DNA of 64,000 nucleotides from a candidate division WOR-3 bacterium (GTDB lineage: Bacteria; Hydrothermota; Tepidihabitantia; Tepidihabitantales; Tepidihabitantaceae). The notes beneath the pieces were generated by a model. It did no database searches. It was not told the DNA's origin and worked only from the letters and a program-made list of their open reading frames with translations. How positions within the stretch are numbered: position 1 is the stretch's first letter; every line of letters starts with the position of its first letter. Location of the stretch: assembly GCA_039801085.1 (NCBI GenBank), contig JBDRTY010000001.1, positions 633,538-697,537 on the forward strand, written 5' to 3'. This document shows positions 58,704-64,000 of the stretch, piece by piece. Position numbers and translations under genes: made by a program.

Positions 58704-60048
58704 AGTTGCTCCTGAACTTTTTGATGAATGATAGATACTGATCAAGTTCCTGACGGGTGCGTTTTTCCGTGACCGCAACGAGCAGCCGGTTCTGCCACTG
58801 CGGGTTGAACTGCCCGAGATCAACTCCAGGGAGAATTCCCTTCTGGACACCGGCGGCGATAATTTCATCTGCCGGGGCAGGGGTTTCAACGACAAATTCC
58901 TTAAAGCAGGGGGCAGAGGCGGGCAGCTTAAAGCCCGGAATTCCTGCAATAGCAGTGGCAAGATATGTTGTCTTTGCCAGACACTGCCGGGCAACCTCCT
59001 TAATTCCCTCTTTGCCCATCCAGGCAAGATAAACGGTGGCAGCCAGTGCACACAGCGCCTGATTGGTGCAGATGTTGGAGGTGGCACGTTCGCGCCGGAT
59101 ATGCTGTTCCCGAGTCTGAAGCGCCAGCACATAGCCAGTTCTGCCTTCAACATCAACTGTGCGGGCGGCAATCCTGCCCGGCATATGACGGATGTATTTC
59201 TTCTTGGCAGTCAAAATTCCGAGATATGGTCCGCCTAGGGAAAGGGGAATACCCAGCCCCTGACCTTCTGCGACCGCAATGTCGGCATCATAGGCGCCGG
59301 GTGGTTGAAGGATACCGAGGGATATCGGGTCAACGGCAACAATAAGCAGTCCACCAGTTTCGTGAATCAGCCGGCCGATTTCCTGAACCGGTTCCAGCGC
59401 GCCGAAGAAATTCGGATGCTGAATGATCACTGCCGCGGTATCGGTGTTGAGCAGTTTCTGGAGTGCATTGAGATCGGTGAGCAGGTTATTGTCCGGAATG
59501 GCGACAATCGGGACATTCAAGCCATGGGCATAGGTGTTAATCACCTCCCGGTAAACCGGATTGACAGTATTACTGACGAGCACCTGAGCACGACCGGTAA
59601 TGTCCCGTGCCATGTGAACTGTCTCCGCGAGGGCAGAGGCGCAGTCATACATGGAGGCATTGGCAACCTCCATTTCAAACAACCGGCAGACAAGGGACTG
59701 GAATTCATAGATTGACTGGAGTGTCCCCTGACTGACTTCAGCCTGATAGGGGGTATACGCGGTATAGAATTCAGGCCGGGAGATGATCGTATCGATAAGT
59801 GCCGGCCGGTAATGGTCATAGGCACCTGCCCCGGCAAAACAGACCAGCTGGTCCGTGCCGGCGTTGAGGCTGGCGAGCCGGCTGAGTTCGCTGATTACTT
59901 CGGGTTCGGAAAGAGGTCGGGGAAGGTTAAACCGGTGCCGGTATTTGAGTTCTTCCGGGATAGTGTCAAAAAGTTCCTCAATGTTTTTAACGCCGATGCG
60001 GTCCAGCATCTGGCGAATATCTTCCGGAGTATGGGGCGTGTAATTCAA
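58693..60048 (-). CDS. gcvPA: Glycine dehydrogenase (decarboxylating) subunit 1
   Basis: 451 residues, ATG 60048 overlapping the gcvH stop. Family text: 'YTPHTPEDIRQMLDRIGVKN', 'CFAGAGAYDHYRPALIDTII', 'YTAYTPYQAEVSQGTLQSIY', 'EFQSLVCRLFEMEVANASMY' and 'LAALAATVYLAWMGKEG'-like 'LAATVYLAWMGKEGI'. It is the non-PLP-lysine half of the glycine decarboxylase heterotetramer, typical of thermophiles and Firmicutes. Confidence 0.97.
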   Translation of the reverse strand: MNYTPHTPEDIRQMLDRIGVKNIEELFDTIPEELKYRHRFNLPRPLSEPEVISELSRLASLNAGTDQLVCFAGAGAYDHYRPALIDTIISRPEFYTAYTPYQAEVSQGTLQSIYEFQSLVCRLFEMEVANASMYDCASALAETVHMARDITGRAQVLVSNTVNPVYREVINTYAHGLNVPIVAIPDNNLLTDLNALQKLLNTDTAAVIIQHPNFFGALEPVQEIGRLIHETGGLLIVAVDPISLGILQPPGAYDADIAVAEGQGLGIPLSLGGPYLGILTAKKKYIRHMPGRIAARTVDVEGRTGYVLALQTREQHIRRERATSNICTNQALCALAATVYLAWMGKEGIKEVARQCLAKTTYLATAIAGIPGFKLPASAPCFKEFVVETPAPADEIIAAGVQKGILPGVDLGQFNPQWQNRLLVAVTEKRTRQELDQYLSFIKKFRSNYGM

Positions 60049-60452
60049 TGATGCTCCGATCTTTTTACCAGTTCGGCGTAGGCGGTATGGTCCAGCAGGC
60101 TGTTGATCTCTTCCGGGTTGGAGATTTTAATCCGGCAGAGCCAGCCCTGACCATACGGATCACGGTTGACCATTGCCGGCGCCTCGCCTTCCGCCTTGTG
60201 GATTTGAGTATTGGCTTCAATTACTTCTCCCGAGAGTGGGGCGTAAATATCCGATGTTGCCTTGACCGCTTCGATAAAGCCGATCGGATCGTTCTGTCTG
60301 ACCGTTTTGCCGAGCGCGGTGATTTCCACGTAGACAACATCGGAAAGTTCGTGCTGAGCGAAATCGGTAATTCCCACAGTGGCAATATTGCCTTCAATTC
60401 TTACCCACTCGTGGGTTTTTGTATATTTCAGATCCTCGGGAATTTGTGCCAT
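60045..60452 (-). CDS. gcvH: Glycine cleavage system H protein
   Basis: 135 residues, ATG 60452 with AAGGAGGATATAA upstream. The lipoyl domain has the modified lysine in 'GFIEAVKATSDIYAPLSGEV' and begins 'DLKYTKTHEWVRIEGNIATV'. It shuttles the aminomethyl group between GcvP and GcvT. Confidence 0.98.
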   Translation of the reverse strand: MAQIPEDLKYTKTHEWVRIEGNIATVGITDFAQHELSDVVYVEITALGKTVRQNDPIGFIEAVKATSDIYAPLSGEVIEANTQIHKAEGEAPAMVNRDPYGQGWLCRIKISNPEEINSLLDHTAYAELVKRSEHH

Positions 60453-60463
60453 TTATATCCTCC

Positions 60464-61561
60464 TTATTTCTTTCTTGAGCCGGATTTGTAAAATGGTGGG
60501 GGAACTACAACCGCTCTTGCCCGGTGGTTGCGGATTTCTATCGTCAGCTCGGTCCCGGATGATGAAAACTGCCGCTGGACATAGGCAAGGGCGATTCCCT
60601 TGTTCAGCGAAGGGGACATCGTCCCTGAGGTCGTAATGCCAATCTGATTGCCATCGGCAAAGACCGGCAGGTGGGGGCGGGGAATTGCTTTTTCCAGCAT
60701 CTCCAGGCAGACGAGACGGCGTGCCGGTTTTTCCCGTGCCACCTGCTTTAATACCTCGGAACCGATAAATCCCCCCGGCTTATCCAGCTTAACGACGAAG
60801 CCGAGTCCGGCTTCGAGCGGGTTGGTGGTCTGGTCAATGTCATTGCCGTAGAGACAGTATTTCATTTCTAGCCGTAGGGTGTCACGGGCACCAAGTCCGA
60901 TCGGTTCAATTTCAAACTCCCTGCCTGCTTCCATCAGTGCATCCCAGACTGCAAGTGCGTTTCGTGCGGGGATATAGAGTTCAAATCCGTCTTCCCCGGT
61001 ATAGCCGGTACGGGAGATGAGGCAGTCAATGCCAGCAATTTTGCCTTCGGCTGCCCAGTAGAACCCTACAGGTGCAAGATTAATTGAGCAGATTTTCTGC
61101 AAACAGGGTTCGGCTTTTGGTCCCTGAATCGCCAGCTGTGCCACAGCTTCCGTAATGTTTTCAATCCGGACATCGCCGTTGCAGTGTTCAAGCAGCCACC
61201 GGGTATCCTTTTCATTATTGGCGCCGTTGACTACGAGTAGATAGTGATCTGGCAGGCGGTAAACTACCAGATCGTCGACAATTCCCCCGTCGGGATAACA
61301 CATGATTGAATACTGTGCCTGATAAACCGCCAATGTTGATGCATCGTTAGTGGTCATATGATTGATAAACCGGAGTGCGTCGCTTCCCGAGATGCGGATT
61401 CTGCCCATATGAGAAACATCAAATACACCTACTTTCGTGCGCACGTGGTGATGTTCGGGGATTATGCCCTTAAATTGAACGGGTAGATGATAGCCGGCAA
61501 ACTCGACGATTTTGCCGCCGGCACTCAGATGACGCGGATAGAATGGAGTCTGTTTTATCAT
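60464..61561 (-). CDS. gcvT: Aminomethyltransferase (glycine cleavage T protein)
   Basis: 365 residues. It transfers the aminomethyl carbon to THF, giving methylene-THF and ammonia. Typical: 'GKIVEFAGYHLPVQF', 'VGVFDVSHMGRIRISG', 'GYTGEDGFELYIP' and 'GLGARDTLRLEMKYCLYGND'. First gene of the operon; the promoter leaves no leader, so a glycine riboswitch, common before gcvT, is not possible here. Confidence 0.97.
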   Translation of the reverse strand: MIKQTPFYPRHLSAGGKIVEFAGYHLPVQFKGIIPEHHHVRTKVGVFDVSHMGRIRISGSDALRFINHMTTNDASTLAVYQAQYSIMCYPDGGIVDDLVVYRLPDHYLLVVNGANNEKDTRWLLEHCNGDVRIENITEAVAQLAIQGPKAEPCLQKICSINLAPVGFYWAAEGKIAGIDCLISRTGYTGEDGFELYIPARNALAVWDALMEAGREFEIEPIGLGARDTLRLEMKYCLYGNDIDQTTNPLEAGLGFVVKLDKPGGFIGSEVLKQVAREKPARRLVCLEMLEKAIPRPHLPVFADGNQIGITTSGTMSPSLNKGIALAYVQRQFSSSGTELTIEIRNHRARAVVVPPPFYKSGSRKK

Positions 61562-61569
61562 GGACAGAT

Positions 61570-61598
61570 ATCTTAATCGTAACGGTCAGAAAAGTCAA
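61570..61598 (-). promoter_or_regulatory. Promoter of the gcv operon (leaderless)
   Basis: On the minus strand TTGACT (61598-61593), 17-base spacer, TAAGAT (61575-61570), then eight bases to ATG 61561. No Shine-Dalgarno sequence and no leader for a riboswitch. Confidence 0.6.
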
Positions 61599-61609
61599 GA
61601 AAATGCGAT

Positions 61610-61637
61610 TTGACACGAGCCCCAGAAACAATAAGAT
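61610..61637 (+). promoter_or_regulatory. Candidate promoter of the PLD-family gene
   Basis: TTGACA (61610-61615), 16-base spacer, TAAGAT (61632-61637), ending 11 bases before ATG 61649, with AAGAGG between. It is divergent from the gcv promoter. Confidence 0.5.
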
Positions 61638-61648
61638 AAGAGGAATTA

Positions 61649-62878
61649 ATGCTGCTCTTGATAATCCAGCTCCTCGTGAGTCAGATTGGAGGAGGAGAAA
61701 TACGCGCAGTATATTTTGCCGCCGACAGTCTGGGGAGAAAACTTGTGGACTTTCTTGATGGTGCGACTGTTTCAATCGACTACTGCTTTTACAATTCGTC
61801 CCGGAGTGATGTAGTTCAGGCGCTGATTCGGGCACACGGCCGCGGGGTCCGGGTACGGGTGATTACTGATGACAGCCGGATGGATGATGAGTGGGTAATG
61901 CAGCTGCGCCATTCCGGAATCACCGTCTGGTCCGATTCCGGTTTCCCCGGGGCCGGCTTTTACATGCACAACAAGTTTGCTGTGCGCGATCTGGCTGATG
62001 ATGATAGCTTGAATGATCTGCTATGGACCGGTTCCTATAACCCCAATCAGGATGAACTCAATGCCGATTTTGCGATTGAAATTGCTCATTCCGGCATTGC
62101 CCGGGCATATCTTGATGAATTTAATCAGATGTGGGGTTCATCAGGCGGTCTGCCAGTCCGGGACAGTGCCCGGTTTCACAGCCGGAAGCAGGATGTTTTG
62201 ACTGCCCACCGTTTTATGGTTGAAGGTTGCCCAGTATATGTCTATTTTGCACCTCAGGACCGGGTGGTTGATTCCATCACCGACTTAGTCCGACAAGCAC
62301 GCCAGGAGGTCTTCTTTGCCATCTTTTCCTTTACCTATCAGTCATTGGGGACGGCGATGATTGAACGCCGGCAGAATGGGATTACGGTCCTAGGCGTCAT
62401 TGACAAATCCGGGGCAAATGACCCTGCTTCTCAGTATCCGGTGCTCAAGAGCAGCGGTATCCCGGTACTGATTGATTCGGTGCCGTTCGGCAGCAAGGTC
62501 CTGCACGAAAAGGTAATGATCCTTGACCGGTCACGAGTTGTTGCCGGTTCTGCCAACTGGTCCAATAACGCCAATTTCAACAATGACGAGAATGTGCTTT
62601 TTATTTTCAGCTCGAATGTTGCCAAGCGGTTCTATCCCGAGCTGATAGTCCGGTATCGGGAAAGTGGGGGGGCACTGCCCCCAGGGATCAGGGAAGGAGA
62701 GAAAGAAAGACCGGTGATTCGGTTCTGGCGGGCAAGGAGCAGATTCCGTTCTGCCCTCGGAGACGTTATTTATGATTCTGCAGGCAGAAGAATTGCGCCG
62801 GGGGGGATCATGACTTCCGGTTTGTATTTTCAGCTGGCACCGGATAGTGGTAGTTTCCGGCTTGTCTTTCTACATTAG
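61649..62878 (+). CDS. Secreted phospholipase D-family protein
   Basis: 409 residues. A short hydrophobic leader ('MLLLIIQLLVSQIGGG') is followed by two PLD domains, each with an HxK motif: 'MHNKFAVRD...GSYN' (about residue 110) and 'LHEKVMILDRSRVVAGSANW' (about 290). Such enzymes cut phosphodiester bonds in lipids or DNA. The C-terminal end ('IYDSAGRRIAPGGIMTSGLY', then 'FQLAPDSGS') resembles the last strands of the sorting domains found on other exported proteins here. The substrate is unknown. Confidence 0.87.
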   Translation: MLLLIIQLLVSQIGGGEIRAVYFAADSLGRKLVDFLDGATVSIDYCFYNSSRSDVVQALIRAHGRGVRVRVITDDSRMDDEWVMQLRHSGITVWSDSGFPGAGFYMHNKFAVRDLADDDSLNDLLWTGSYNPNQDELNADFAIEIAHSGIARAYLDEFNQMWGSSGGLPVRDSARFHSRKQDVLTAHRFMVEGCPVYVYFAPQDRVVDSITDLVRQARQEVFFAIFSFTYQSLGTAMIERRQNGITVLGVIDKSGANDPASQYPVLKSSGIPVLIDSVPFGSKVLHEKVMILDRSRVVAGSANWSNNANFNNDENVLFIFSSNVAKRFYPELIVRYRESGGALPPGIREGEKERPVIRFWRARSRFRSALGDVIYDSAGRRIAPGGIMTSGLYFQLAPDSGSFRLVFLH

Positions 62879-62979
62879 AGTTTGTTAATATTCCGAACAA
62901 TTTTCTGCTAAAACTGCTCCGGCAGGACATAGAAAAACATGGTAAACACTGGACCCGAAATGAATGGGGCAAATTAAAT

Positions 62980-63007
62980 TTGACTTCTCTGCACCCGGAT
63001 ATATAAT
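62980..63007 (+). promoter_or_regulatory. Promoter of the M14 carboxypeptidase
   Basis: TTGACT (62980-62985), 16-base spacer, TATAAT (63002-63007). The leader of about 60 bases ends in AAAAAGGAG before GTG 63076. The rest of the gap 62879-62979 shows nothing recognisable. Confidence 0.7.
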
Positions 63008-63075
63008 TAATATCAATCTAAATTACGATGGCTCGGTCAAAGTCACCAAGTTTTATAACCAAAAAGGAGTTCAAG

Positions 63076-64000
63076 GTGAGAAATGTCCGTTATTTGATCA
63101 TTGCTGTCGTACTGCTGTCGGCGTTAATTTTTTTCACCCCGGCAGTGCAGGCACGGCAGATGATTGTCCGGGTCGATGTGCCGGACTATCCCACGCTTTA
63201 TCAGCATATTCCCTTCAAGGGAACTTCAGTTGAAATTGCCGGCGCCCAACCCGGTAAGTCCTATGACCTGCTGCTGGATGAAAGTGATCTGCCGCTGGTG
63301 CTCAATTCCGGGCTCAAGTCCACAGTTGTAGTGGCAGACCTTGAGGCACAGAAGCGGGAGGCGATGGCGTTCGGATTTTACTGCTCCTACGATTCGCTCG
63401 TATCGATTATGCGTAACTGGGCAGCAAATTATCCCTCGATCTGCCGGCTGGAGTCAATCGGTCAGACTTATCAGGGGCGCTGGATTTACGGAGTCAAAAT
63501 TTCAGATAATGTGCATCTGGATGAGGATGAGCCCGAGGTACTGCTGGAGGCGATGCACCATTCCCGGGAATGGGCAACACCGCAGGCGGCAAGGTATTTT
63601 GCTGATACGATTCTGCGAAACTACACAACCAATCCCGCTTTTCAGAATTTTGTGGACAATCACGAGCTTTGGGTTTTCCCGGTTATAAATGTTGACGGTT
63701 ATGTCTATGACTATCCCAGCCAGCGCAGCTGGCGCAAGAACCGTCAGCCCTACGGTTCGGCAATCGGCTGTGATCCGAACCGGGATTACAACGGTGCCTG
63801 CAATGGTTCCAGAATGGCAGACTGGGGAGCGCTAGTTCCTGGTTCACGGTCTTCACACCTGCCTTCGGATGAAACATTCATGGGCGGATATGGTGCTTGG
63901 GGTTATGAGGTGAATGCTTTGTGTAACTTCTTTAAACAGCGGACATTTCTGGCGGATATTTCTCTGCATTCATATTCTGAACTGGTGCTCTGGCCCTATG
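63076..64000 (+). CDS. M14-family zinc carboxypeptidase, secreted, cut at the window edge
   Basis: 308 codons are visible from GTG 63076 (AAAAAGGAG seven bases upstream); the gene runs off the right edge. A signal peptide is present ('YLIIAVVLLSALIFFTPAVQ'-like; cleavage after 'VQA'). M14 motifs: 'EAMHHSREWATPQAARYFAD' with the HxxE zinc ligands, 'VFPVINVDGYVYDY', 'RKNRQ', 'GCDPNRDYN' and 'DISLHSYSELVLWPY' with the third zinc His. It removes C-terminal residues from peptides outside the cell. The missing C-terminal part may carry a sorting domain. Confidence 0.93.
   Translation, partial: MRNVRYLIIAVVLLSALIFFTPAVQARQMIVRVDVPDYPTLYQHIPFKGTSVEIAGAQPGKSYDLLLDESDLPLVLNSGLKSTVVVADLEAQKREAMAFGFYCSYDSLVSIMRNWAANYPSICRLESIGQTYQGRWIYGVKISDNVHLDEDEPEVLLEAMHHSREWATPQAARYFADTILRNYTTNPAFQNFVDNHELWVFPVINVDGYVYDYPSQRSWRKNRQPYGSAIGCDPNRDYNGACNGSRMADWGALVPGSRSSHLPSDETFMGGYGAWGYEVNALCNFFKQRTFLADISLHSYSELVLWPY

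Noticed and set aside
58506-59171. 221-residue ORF on the minus strand in the frame of the DUF6485 gene
   Set aside because: Only the last 65 residues are real; the rest lies within gcvPA in another frame.

Overview
The window is bacterial chromosomal DNA, moderately GC-rich, from a diderm bacterium that I infer to be a deep-branching and possibly thermophilic lineage such as candidate phylum WOR-3 (Stahlbacteria). The placement rests on the gene mix: secreted proteins ending in FlgD/T9SS-like sorting domains, a C25 (gingipain-type) peptidase, two glutamate dehydrogenases, archaeal-type phosphoglycerate mutase, DUF763, a split glycine decarboxylase (gcvPA/gcvPB) and an LpxB-like protein. No 16S rRNA gene is present, so the placement is an inference. 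I found no transposase, prophage, CRISPR array or standard tRNA gene.

Layout. 1-8.1 kb: the end of dnaN, a lipoprotein, a first glutamate dehydrogenase behind a clear housekeeping promoter with an operator-like palindrome, tmRNA, then a histidine kinase/NtrC-type sigma54 activator pair. The pair faces a sigma54-type promoter in front of a small duplicated-Cys-motif protein and a second glutamate dehydrogenase. 8.1-9.7 kb: a degenerate M23 protein and a C39-like protein. 9.7-13.4 kb (-): a large secreted C25 peptidase. 13.6-17.1 kb: class V aminotransferase, PEGA-like protein, formate-THF ligase. 17.1-19.2 kb (-): plsY-gpsA-merR, split by a palindromic repeat. 19.3-22.3 kb: a possible structured RNA, a membrane protein, apgM, stand-alone IMP cyclohydrolase. 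22.3-27.4 kb: the alpha ribosomal operon (rpsM-rpsK-rpsD-rpoA-rplQ) running into panD, a LytR_C protein, rsfS, PTS EIIA and a zinc-ribbon gene. 27.4-34.2 kb: two predicted outer-membrane proteins, PHP phosphatase, DUF763, a split RsmF-like methyltransferase, TrmH-like methyltransferase, class II aldolase. 34.3-40.8 kb: LpxB-like, UbiA-family and YfhO proteins (envelope), then a 2Fe-2S/FAD oxidoreductase pair behind purQ. 40.9-49.5 kb: NTF2-like lipoprotein, 3-hydroxyacyl-CoA dehydrogenase, xseA/xseB, a 55-residue protein, an unexplained structured intergenic region, HEAT repeats, two sugar ABC permeases, PEBP, DUF6125-like, radC, a zinc ribbon. 49.6-53.6 kb: two secreted beta-propeller-like proteins, the first frameshifted in a C7 tract. 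53.7-61.6 kb: rmlD-nudix and, on the other strand, a complete glycine-cleavage operon (gcvT-gcvH-gcvPA-DUF6485-gcvPB) that continues into a GlmL/MutL-family gene. 61.6-64 kb: a secreted PLD-family protein and a truncated M14 carboxypeptidase.

How it fits together. The metabolic genes suggest amino-acid use: glutamate deamination by two dehydrogenases, glycine cleavage to methylene-THF, formate-THF ligase for one-carbon flow, and secreted peptidases (C25, M14) supplying amino acids. The most general regulatory observation is that many genes have a recognisable -35/-10 promoter whose -10 ends only 5-8 bases before the start codon with no Shine-Dalgarno sequence, so their mRNAs should be leaderless. 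In the same window other genes carry strong AAGGAGG sites. In two cases the longest ORF starts with a TTG that is really the TTGACT -35 box.
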